Assembly (NCBI GenBank): GCA_031835245.1
Contig: JAVKOQ010000076.1
Span: 91,001-155,000, forward strand
Length of the DNA stretch: 64,000 bases
Source of the DNA: Balamuthia mandrillaris
Lineage: Eukaryota; Discosea; Longamoebia; Balamuthiidae
Direction of reading: 5' to 3'
The notes beneath the pieces are model-generated. The model saw only the letters and a program-made list of their open reading frames with translations, was not told the origin of the DNA and did no database searches. How positions within the stretch are numbered: position 1 is the stretch's first letter; each line of letters opens with the position of its first letter. Positions 55,906 through 64,000 of the stretch are shown piece by piece. The translations under genes were made by a program, and so were the position numbers.

Positions 55906-57354
55906 TCTCATTAGAGCATTGTGCTGGGCAAATATTTTGAGAAGCAAACCGTCTTTCCGCCAAAATACTTTCAAAGTAAATCGGTCATTGAACTCGGATG
56001 GTTTTTTTTTTCCTCTTCTTTTTCTTGTCTCTCCTTTCTCCTTATTTATGTTCCTCTCATATCCTCTCCGTCTTCTTTCCTTCTTCTTCTTCTTCTTCTT
56101 CTTCTTCTTCTTCTTCTTCTTCTTCTTCTTCTTCTTCTTCTTCTTGTTCTTCTTGTTCTTCTTCTTCTTCTTCTTCTTCTTCTCCTCTGTCTTGTCGTTT
56201 CTTTCGTTTTATCGAATTCGCATTCCACTCACATACTGGTACCAGCGGATGCGGTTTAACTGGGCTCGTCCTGCACTGCTTAGGTAAGAATGCCGTTGCC
56301 CCGCATATTTCTTTGTTCTGTACGTTTTGATAAAGAGTCATCCCATCAAAGGTGCAAAGCGGACAGTGCTTACTGACCTGGAAGACACTATAGACGTAGT
56401 TCGTCGAAACGTCAAAGACAACAGCACAGCTCCAGAAAGTGACATTCAGGTGTTTGTGCAGTCTTGGTATTCTCTCTCGCTTCTCCCTTTCCTTTCTGTC
56501 TTCTTCAATAACACTGCAGACAAAACAAGGGGTGAAGAGCTTCCCACAAACGAAAAGTTTGATGTGATAGTGGGAACAGACATAATGTACATCCCTGAAG
56601 CCATTCCTGCTCTAATCACTTCATTGGAGCAATTGGCAACACCGAACGCAGATATCTATTTCGCTTATGGAAGAAACAGAAACGGAGAAGATGAGTTCAA
56701 GAAAGGCATTTCTGGAAAGTTTACTTTGGAGGAGGTTCGTTGACAACATAGAGAGAGCAAGAGAGAGAGAGAGAGAGAGGGAGAGGGAGAGGGAGAGGGA
56801 GAGGGAGAGGGAGAGGGAGAGGGAGAGGGAGAGGGAGAGGAGAGTGGGGAGGGGAGAGGGAGAGGGGAGAGGGAGAGGAGAGGGAGAGGGAGAGGGAGAG
56901 GGAGAGGGAGAGGGAGAGGGAGAGGGAGAGGGAGAGGGAGAGGGAGAGGGAGAGGGAGAGGGAGAGGGAGAGGGAGAGGGAGAGGGAGAGGGAGAAAGCA
57001 AGAGAGATGACGAGAAACGGCACTTAAGTGGTAAAAAGAGAAGATTTGGATGAGCTTTATCAAAGCGATGAAATAACAGTCATAAAGCTGAAACGAACCA
57101 ACAACAACAGCAACAGCTACAATACAAATGAAAAAACCAAACGGAAACGAAAAAGAAAACAGAGAAAAGACGAAGACAAGAAGAACAAGACTAAAAATAC
57201 TGAAAAGAAAGCAAAAAAGGTGAAGAAAGGTACCAAAGAAGAAGCTTCCGAAAAGGAACAAGATGAGCAGGAAGAAGCAAACATCAAGCAACAAGAAAAG
57301 AAACGAAAGAAGAAAAAGAAGAAAACGAAGAAGACGACCAAAACTCCAAGCTAA
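55563..57354 (+). CDS. METTL21/FAM86-type protein lysine methyltransferase with Lys-rich tail
   Basis: Seven-beta-strand AdoMet methyltransferase of the METTL21 family, which methylates lysines on chaperones and translation factors. Exons give [49 protein letters not shown], then SKSVIELG joined to [14 protein letters not shown] (motif I, AdoMet binding), [20 protein letters not shown] (post-I acidic), [20 protein letters not shown] (the D-x-x-Y signature of this family) and [18 protein letters not shown]. After a 250-bp GAGAGG intron the last exon has [16 protein letters not shown], then about 80 residues almost entirely Lys, Glu and Arg, an addition not typical of the family and probably a nucleolar signal. 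It ends 39 bp before the convergent TBC gene stop. Confidence 0.83.
56076..56182. repeat. TTC microsatellite in methyltransferase intron
   Basis: About 105 bp of TTC triplets with two TTG interruptions, in the intron immediately before the AGCGLTG exon. It forms a long polypyrimidine tract ahead of the acceptor. Confidence 0.9.
56754..56998. repeat. GAGAGG hexanucleotide array in methyltransferase intron
   Basis: About 245 bp, starting as GA dinucleotides and becoming a GAGAGG array with a short GTGGGGAGG interruption near 56842. It starts a few bases after the donor following FTLEEV and ends near the next acceptor. It contains no pyrimidines over most of its length on the plus strand. Confidence 0.93.
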
Positions 57355-57393
57355 CATAAAACCAAACTGTTTTCAAAAGAACAGCATAAAACT

Positions 57394-58396
57394 TTATATC
57401 AAGTTTTTCAACGTTAGATCTTCCTTTATGTTGTACGCTTGTGCTATCAACTGGTTTTAAATGTTTAGTCAGCACACGCAACAAAAGAAAAGACACCAAA
57501 GACTCGAAAACAAAAAAGAAACGAACTTGGTCCATATCCATGGGCGGAAGATGCTGCAAAAAGCCTTTGAGTTCCGAATGTTCGAGCTCGGTGAGGTCCT
57601 CGTGGAACTGCACCAAAATGGCGAGGCAGATGTAGACGTGCAGTCTCAGGCCTTCCTCGCAGCTAAAGTAAGTGTCCCATAACCGCAAGACGCAGTCAAA
57701 AGGCAGTTCTTTTGCTAGCAAAAACTATAACATGATTGGTTTGTTCGTGTGAGAGGAGAGCAGAGAGGTAGCAGGAGAACAAAGAGAGATGAGAGAGCTG
57801 AGAGGAGAGAGCAGAGAGAGAAACGAAACTTGAACCCAAGGCGTGGCCCAGTCATTCGGGCCAACTTCTTCGTCTTCAAAATATGTAAATCTTATTGTGG
57901 TTGCAAGTGTAAAGTGGGAATTTGTTTGATGGAGAGGAGGAGGAGGAAGAGAGCACGTACAAGTCAGGTAAAAGGGATTGGAAAAACATCATCAGCATGG
58001 AAACGTTTTGGGGCAAGTCATCCGCAGAAAACTTTTCCTCTGGTATGGTTTGCAAGATAAACGAGAAAAAAAAAAGAAGAACGAGACAGAAGATAGAAAC
58101 AAAATACCAAAACAAAACAAAACAAAACAAAACAAACCTTCCATTCGTTTGACAAGACTGTCGAAACAGAAAAAGGCAGCATACTCTTCCTCGCAAAGAT
58201 AAACAAAGGGAGCCAGTAAACTCAACGTTCCGTTGCTTATATACTATTATTCAAAGCCACAAAAAAAAAATAAACGAAAGAATAATAAGCAAAAAAACAA
58301 AAATAACAAGAAAACAAAAAGAAAAACCAACAAAGAAAACACCAAAAAAAAAAGAAAAAAGAAAAAAGAAAAAGAAATGTTGAAATGTTTGAAAGC

Positions 58397-58432
<36 letters not shown>

Positions 58433-58877
58433 CTCAAACTCGGTATGACTGTTGACATAAGCGGTGATCAAGTAGACGAAGCGTTTGCGGTTGGTGTCCG
58501 TGTGAAGCTCGGTAATGTTGGGGCGAAAGCGTTTCAACTCCCTGGAAATGTTCCGAATGTCCTCGCTGTGAATCGTTTTGTCCAGCTGGTCGTACTCTTC
58601 CTTGAGCTTACGCACCATTTTCATTTCTTGTGCTTTTAAGAAACAGAAAAATGGTTTCAAAATCAAAAAAAAAAAAAAGGAGTAGAAAATGAGAGGGGAG
58701 AAGAGAGATGGAACGATGATTACATTTGTCTTCTTTGGACACGCCGAGAAGATATTTCCAGACCTCACCTCTGACAGAGTCCGGGACTCCAAACATGGAG
58801 ACCTCTCTCAGGTTGTTCAGGTCGATGGCCGACTCGCCTTCCAACAGCTCCACAAACTCTTCCTCGTTCACAGCCAT
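57394..58877 (-). CDS. TBC (Rab-GAP-like) domain protein
   Basis: A protein of about 330 residues made up almost entirely of a TBC domain. The ATG at 58877 gives MAVNEEEFVELLEGES, then VPDSVRGEVWKYLLGVSKED (TBC start), SEDIRNISRELKRFRPNI, RKRFVYLITAYVNSHTEFE, SLLAPFVYLCEEEYAAFFCF, DLPQNVSMLMMFFQSLLPDL, YFEDEEVGPNDWATPWVQ, AKELPFDCVLRLWDTYFS and LRLHVYICLAILVQFHEDL. The last junction joins MDMDQ to LIAQAYNIKEDLTLKNLI and a stop at 57396-57394. The two catalytic fingers usual in Rab-GAPs are not evident: the I-x-x-D-x-x-R site reads IRNISRE, and the Y-x-Q-G site, across the best splice, reads YISNG. A pseudo-GAP or scaffold role is possible. Seven exons. Confidence 0.82.
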
Positions 58878-59525
58878 CTCTCTTCTCCTCCTTCTTTCTC
58901 TTTATGTCTACAAAAACTTCCAGCTGACGTCAGGTTTACAACGGAATGTCCGCATTTAAATGCCTCAAATTCCATAAATTTCTTTACTTTTTTAAGGCCG
59001 CAAGTCGACTATATATACTATATAAAGAAATTTTTAATTCGATCGTTTCAAGGTACTGCTGCGATCCCAAAGTATCCCCTTTAATTCCTTTCTTTTTCTT
59101 CTGTCGACAATTCTTTTTTCCTTCTTTATTTTTTTTTTGTTGAGGAAAAGAAAAAAAAAGCAGAGTCCGATTCCGATTTGAACTGTTTTTTTTAACCCGG
59201 CCTTTTTTTTTTCAACAACCTTCTTCTCCTTCGTCCTCGCTCTTCCGACACTCGGTTGGTCGTTTCGCTCTACCTTCTATTTTTTTTTTTTGTCGCCGAT
59301 TATTTAATTTCCTTCGCGATCGATTGAATCGCTCTCATTTCCTTCCTTTTTGGCATCCTCTCTGTACGTACATTTTTTTTCCCCGTTTCTTTCTTCTTCT
59401 CACTATGGATGCGTGTTCCCACTTCCTTTCCGATCGATTCCCTTTGAATTCTTATGATACTGTTTTTTGTTTGTTCGCTACTCGTTTTGTCATGCACAGT
59501 CCCAACCAAAAAAAAAAAAAACAGT
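58878..59525. other. Divergent spacer / long 5' leader of the CCCH gene
   Basis: This lies between the TBC gene (minus) and the CCCH gene (plus). GTCGAC occurs at 59004 and 59103. TATATACTATATAAAG (59013-59027) could be a TATA element for either direction. The stretch 59090-59520 is very T-rich with several homopolymers, consistent with an intron-containing or long 5' leader. No coding sequence is supported. Confidence 0.45.
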
Positions 59526-61061
59526 ATGGAGACCCCACAAACAGAAGCACAGCAACCCTCCCAGGAGACTCAACAGCAAGAACAAGTAGCAGCCACTGCC
59601 GTTGCCACTATTACCACGGCTACCAACTCCGAGGAGGAGGCCATGGCCCTGGAGCGGCTTCAACAGCAGCAGTTCCAGCTGCAGCAGCTGCAGCACCTCC
59701 ACCAGCAACAGCAGCAGCTGCAACACATGGCCGCGTTGATGTCCCCTCCTCCCATGGGCATCGCCGCCCTGCCCGCCTCCATGACCGGCCCGGAGGGCTC
59801 GGCCATGTCCCTGCCTCTGCCCATGCCGCTCCCCATGGTGGGCGGCATTCCCGGCGTCGGCCTGGGCGTGGTGGGAAGGCCTCACCCGCAGGAAGGTATG
59901 ATTTGTCGATTCTACAAGGGCACGCCGGAGAGCTGCATGAGAGGGGAGCAGTGCCCGTTCATTCATCAGGAATGGGCCAAGAAAGATAGAGGTTTGTTTG
60001 ATTTTCTTTCTTTTTTTGAGTGTTCTCTCTCATTCGCTTCTTTCTCTCTCTCTCTCGTTCTCTCTCTCGCTTTCTCTTGTTTTCTCATCTCATTTGTTTT
60101 TATTTTCATTTCTTTTTTTTTCTGGTCGTTCTTGTCTCCCTTGTCACTGTCAAACATTTCATCTTGGAGCATTCTTCTCTTATCCTCTCGTCTTCTCTTG
60201 TTCTCTCGTTTTCTCTTCGCTGCTTTCTTCTTTCTCTTTCACCATCTGAATCTTCTTTCAATATATCAAGCGGGTCCTCCCGTATGTGCCTTTTTCAGCA
60301 CTCCCAACGGCTGCCGATATGGCCAGCACTGCAAGTTCTCTCACTCGATGGCTCGTTTGTTGCAAGTAACCGCTCCCGACAGTCCCGAAGCAAAACTGTT
60401 GATCGAGCAACAACTCGCCAGCGAACGAGAGAATGGTCACCATCGCAACCATCATCACAACAGGAGAGGAGGTGGTCGGGGAAGAGGAGGAAGAGGCAAA
60501 GGTAACAGAGGGGGACGCGGAGGTAGAAGCAGGAGAGGTAGCAGAGCTGCGGAAGGTGAGCAACAACAAAACGGCGGAGAGCACGAGACCACAACGTCGG
60601 GAGAGGGTGGTGAGGGTAGCGTTGTCAATGCGGAGACCAATGGCAACTCTTCTGGTCACCGAACACGATCAAAGAGCGGAAAGAGAGGCGGCGGTCAACG
60701 AGGAGGCAGAGGTGGACAACACAACAAGGGAGCTAACTCCCAGGACAAGCAAAAGTGGCAGGAGAAGAAGGAGGGAGAGGTCGCTGCTGCTGCTGAAGAG
60801 GTCGAGAAGGACAAACAGGACGCAGAGCAGAAGAGCAAGGAGGAAGGAGAAGCAGAAACTGCTGCTCCCGCTGCTTCCGAGAACACCTCTGCTGCTTCTG
60901 AAGAGAAGAAGGAGGATGCCGCCGCCGCTGCCTCTCAAGAAACGGACAAGATTGATGAGCCCTCGAAAGACGAAGAAGTAAAGCAGGAAGAAGCCAGCGA
61001 GAAGAAGGAAGAAGGCGAAGAAGAGAAGGAAGCAGAGGAAGCACCCAAGGCTGCCGAGTAA
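59526..61061 (+). CDS. Two-CCCH zinc finger RNA-binding protein with RGG and acidic tail
   Basis: Likely RNA-binding regulator of mRNA fate. Exon 1 (ATG 59526) encodes Gln-rich sequence (LQQQQFQLQQLQHLHQQQQQ) and a Pro/Met/Gly-rich stretch, then finger 1, CRFYKGTPESCMRGEQCPFIH (C-x9-C-x5-C-x3-H). A CT/T-rich intron (about 59993-60270) separates it from finger 2, CAFFSTPNGCRYGQHCKFSH (C-x8-C-x5-C-x3-H). A C-terminal RGG region (GGGRGRGGRGKGNRGGRGGR) follows, then a second Gly-Arg patch, and a long Glu/Lys/Ala tail ending EAPKAAE. Finger 1 has one residue more than the common C-x8 spacing. The start is supported by an in-frame open leader only to 59454, with the ATG followed by METPQTEAQQ. Confidence 0.85.
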   Translation: METPQTEAQQPSQETQQQEQVAATAVATITTATNSEEEAMALERLQQQQFQLQQLQHLHQQQQQLQHMAALMSPPPMGIAALPASMTGPEGSAMSLPLPMPLPMVGGIPGVGLGVVGRPHPQEGMICRFYKGTPESCMRGEQCPFIHQEWAKKDRGLFDFLSFFECSLSFASFSLSLVLSLAFSCFLISFVFIFISFFFWSFLSPLSLSNISSWSILLLSSRLLLFSRFLFAAFFFLFHHLNLLSIYQAGPPVCAFFSTPNGCRYGQHCKFSHSMARLLQVTAPDSPEAKLLIEQQLASERENGHHRNHHHNRRGGGRGRGGRGKGNRGGRGGRSRRGSRAAEGEQQQNGGEHETTTSGEGGEGSVVNAETNGNSSGHRTRSKSGKRGGGQRGGRGGQHNKGANSQDKQKWQEKKEGEVAAAAEEVEKDKQDAEQKSKEEGEAETAAPAASENTSAASEEKKEDAAAAASQETDKIDEPSKDEEVKQEEASEKKEEGEEEKEAEEAPKAAE

Positions 61062-61332
61062 AAAAACCTCTTCTTCCTTCGAGGTTTCCTCACATTCTTA
61101 ACATTCTTTCAATAATCACGAGGAAATTTCTCTCTTTCTTCATATTTTGTCGACATCGGAAGATTAATAATCGGGGAAATGACATCACACCCGACCAATC
61201 CTATTGCAGCAAATTAGGCGAGGGAGAAAAGAAAGAACAGAAAGAAAAAAAGCGTAGTGGTAACGTGGCCCATTGCAGAGGAGGCGGAGGAAGCACTGGC
61301 ACAAGTCGACCACCTTTCTTTTTGCTTGTGAG
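61062..61332 (+). promoter_or_regulatory. Spacer upstream of the FtsX-like gene
   Basis: GTCGAC at 61149-61154 and TGACATCA at 61180-61187, the same two motifs found in other promoters of this window, occur within 40 bp of each other here. No TATA box is obvious. Confidence 0.4.
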
Positions 61333-64000
61333 ATGCAGGTTTGTTTGTTTTCTCTCTTTGTGGTGTTTCACTTTGTGTGTGTGTGTCAGAAACTAAAGAT
61401 TTCATTCATCACAAACAAACATTTGGATGGATGAAAAAAAAAAAAGAAGCAGGCACCTGAAGAGAGACCACTGCTTCGTAGCAGTGGCAGTGAGGACTCT
61501 TTCTCCTCTCCAGACCTACCAAGCACCGACAAGCAGGTTCGCTTTCGTCTGCCTCGTTTGGAGCAAGAGCTGGACGACTCTGATGCTGAGAGGGACGCCC
61601 AAGAGGCCTATCAAGAACTGGTCCATGGAGTGTCTCTTAAGAAGAGAGTCAGCTCCTTGTCGCGCTCGCCAACTCCACAGAGCATAACTCGACGGATTAA
61701 TGTGCGCACCTCTTCACCTAGAGTCTACTTTGCAAGTGTTGTTTGCTTATTCTTGATTGTTTCTCCTCTGTTCTTCTATCATTCTCCTCCTCTCTCTCTC
61801 TCTCTCTCACCCTCTTCCTCTTCTTGCTACTTCCTTCACCTTTCTTCTTTCTTCGCTCTTTGTAGGCTGCATTTTGGGCGTTAATGTTGGAGTTGTGGGT
61901 GGCAGTGCGTTACGCCCTCAGCGACTCACGCAAGAACTATCGTAACTTCATTATCGCCGTAATCACTGTGTTCATTGTCGTCACATTTGTCGTGTACGCT
62001 CTCTCTATTCTATTCTCTTCTCGTCGTTCTCTTCTATTTCTCTCCTCTTGTCTCCTCTCTTGTCCCGTTGTCTCATTCTCTCTTCTCGCTCTTCCCTCTT
62101 TTTTCTCTCTTCTGCTGGTTTTTGTTTGTTCCATCACTGACAACAATATTTTTTGAAACAAAGCGCTTTATCGACAGCTATAGGAAAAGCACCTCTCGTA
62201 TTCCTCAAGCTAGCAGAAAACACGTTGGGCGAGTATGACCTCGTCATGACACCAACCTTTGAGCAACCCGTGCTGCAACCTGCTCAAATTATCTCCTCGG
62301 AGAACAACACGGCATACGAGTCCTCCACCTTCCTCCTCAACGCCACCAGCATCATGCAACAGCTGTCCGGCGTGCCACAGGTGGAGGGAGTGGTGCCACG
62401 GTGGGCATTGTTGGGCAGAGTGGGCAATCGTTTTGAGCCGGAAAGAAACTCAAGCGCCATTATTCTTATCATTGACACGGAAGCAGAAAAGGTACCTTGT
62501 CGTCTATTCTCTTGGTCCTCTCTTCGGTTGTCTCTTCTCTTTAACCGTTTCTCTTCTTGCTTCTCTTTCTTCACGCACATCAGAGAGTTGGACTTGGACG
62601 AGGGTGGGAGCATCGTGCTTTGGGTGAAAAAGAGGCACTTGTTTCAGGACCGTTGCTTCGAAACTTGGGGATAAATGCTAATGCTGGCGAGTGGATGAGC
62701 CTCACCTTCGATCTTACTGACCTATCCACGGTTAGCTACTTCCTTTATCAAAGCTCCTTGTTTGAATGCTCATTCTCTCTCTTTCTCTCTCACTCCACAA
62801 CGAAGGATGCTGGCGGCTTCTCCCCAGATTTATTAGATAAAGCAGCTCGTCAATTCTTTATACTCACTGCCAAACAAGTACTCGCCAATAAGACGCTCAC
62901 CATTGACATTTCCAACGCCACTCAAGTCCAACAACAAATTGGTTCTCTTTCTTCTTTCTCTTTTTCCACTATTTCCTCTTATTGACGTCGGTGAACCCAA
63001 ACATTATAGCCAGATTGGCGAACATAACGCTTCCTATTGAATTGGTGGAACAGGCATTGATCGTTATACGGGCCAACTTTGGTGGCAGCTCTATCATTGA
63101 GGTTAATTCGGATGAGTATCTCACGGACGAGCTTCTCTCAGACATTTTCGATCAGTTCTACTCCCAAACGAGTGGCGCGTCTAATCTTCTTCGGTTTAGT
63201 ACCGATATCATGGGTATCTTTCTTCTTCCTCTTTTCTTCTTGCCTCCTCGATCGTCCTTCTTCCTTCCTTATTCCTTCTGCATTCTTGCTCTCAAACATT
63301 TTTACTTGTTTTAAAATAGTGGCAGGATCAGTGGAAGAGCCAAGAGGCAAATGGCCTGCTGCTCTCGGAACAGTCGTAATCATGGAAGCCAAATACGTTC
63401 CCTTTCTCATCTTCAAGGAACTGCTACCGCCGTTCTTCAAAGAGGATGCTCAGCTGCTTCGTACCATCTTGTCCGCTCTTCCTGGCATGCGACTGCCGCC
63501 TCCTCCTGCCGATCCTTCTCATGACAGCGTCGACCTTCTCTTGAAAGACTTTCCCATTTATGTTCGTATACAACCTACTCCCCTTTCTTTCTTCCTTTCC
63601 TTTGTTTTTTCTTTCCTCATTCCATTTGCTATGTTCTTATCAAAACAAAACTGACAATGCAAAACATAGGATTATGCACCGTTAGTGATAGTACAGAAAA
63701 AAGGCAGAATAGGAACATACATACAAGGACAATCAGAGCGTGATGAGGAACTTATCGCATGGACGAATGGAATCTCTTTGGCGCTCGGTCTTGCTTTACC
63801 AATGGACTACAAGCTGCCCATCAATGAGTTTTTAAACACTGTCGATATCGCCAGAGCTTTTCTGGACCAAGTACGTTCTTCTTTGTCTCTTTTTTCATTC
63901 TGTTTGTTTCTTTACTAATATTCGCTTATCAGTTGTTAATAGTTATAGTGTCAGTGCTGATACTTCATTCCATGCTTGTTATTTATTCATTGTTGTTGAG
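61333..64000 (+). CDS. FtsX-like permease-type membrane protein, 3' partial at right edge
   Basis: Resembles the extended FtsX/MacB-like permeases found in protists and algae. The likely start is a two-codon exon, ATG CAG (61333-61338), with donor GTTTGT. A CT-poor intron then joins to KQAPEERPLLRSSGSEDSFS and a Ser/Arg-rich cytosolic lead (SLSRSPTPQSITRRI). Then come AFWALMLELWVAVRYALSDSRKNYRNF and a first transmembrane helix, IIAVITVFIVVTFV, followed by STAIGKAPLVFLKLAENTLG and EYDLVMTPTF, the phrase that marks the family. The large extracytoplasmic domain includes VEGVVPRWALLGRVGNRF, NAGEWMSLTFDLTDLST, PIELVEQALIVIRANFGGSS, RGKWPAALGTVVIMEAKYVP and INEFLNTVDIARAFLDQ, and the window ends before the C-terminal helices. 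About ten exons so far. Several sequons (NTT, NAT, NIT) fit an exoplasmic domain. Confidence 0.68.

Noticed and set aside
59324-59989. A 221-residue His/Ala-rich plus-strand frame overlapping the CCCH gene
   Set aside because: Alternative frame of the Gln/Pro-rich first exon; the frame with two CCCH fingers is the real one.

Overview
The window is a gene-dense, intron-rich nuclear segment from a free-living unicellular eukaryote. Short introns of about 45-300 bp have GT..AG ends and are often packed with CT, GA or TTC microsatellites. Exons have fairly balanced GC, while spacers are AT-rich and mostly only 40-600 bp long. Gene content fits an amoebozoan-type protist. It includes WAREQGCPWN-type F-box/ankyrin repeats, a large Ank-RhoGEF-SH3 protein, DUF1877 with WGR and SAP, an external Ca-regulated NADH dehydrogenase, PA28gamma and an FtsX-like permease. 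A discosean such as Balamuthia is my best guess, but that is an inference and not shown. I saw no virus-like element, transposon, rRNA, credible tRNA or CRISPR.

Layout, left to right: a Glu/Gln-rich protein running off the left edge (-); an unrecognised multi-exon gene (-); a prolyl-4-hydroxylase-like dioxygenase (+); a PA28gamma proteasome activator (-), sharing a bidirectional promoter with an EF-hand type II NADH dehydrogenase (+); a PAXBP1/GCFC homologue (-); an F-box/ankyrin protein (-); a 53BP1-like tandem BRCT protein (+); Nup133 with a huge E/Q-rich tail (+); a cysteine hydrolase (-); a BTB-SPRY protein (+); a C5 DNA methyltransferase with a PIP box (-); a type I membrane protein (-); two tandem A20-F-box-cysteine-rich paralogues (-); an F-box/WD40 protein (-); a probable acylated membrane-anchored protein (+); a second prolyl-hydroxylase-like enzyme (-); a secreted YDGGDV heptad-repeat protein (-); a KCTD-type BTB protein (-); a DUF1877 domain split by WGR-SAP (+); an Ank-DH-PH-SH3 RhoGEF (-); a METTL21-like methyltransferase (+); a TBC protein (-); a CCCH/RGG protein (+); and an FtsX-like permease running off the right edge (+).

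Genes mostly alternate strands. Divergent pairs share promoters and convergent pairs often end within 40-140 bp of each other. Two intergenic motifs recur: the palindrome GTCGAC, and TGACATCA clustered between PA28gamma and the NADH dehydrogenase. Themes are genome maintenance (DNMT with PIP box, WGR-SAP, BRCT), ubiquitin/proteasome control (PA28gamma, F-box and BTB proteins), and low-complexity tails grown onto conserved proteins.

The strongest novel candidates are the WGR-SAP module nested inside DUF1877, the replication-coupled-looking DNMT, the A20-F-box pair and the YDGGDV secreted repeat protein. All exon junctions are read by eye, so boundaries are provisional.
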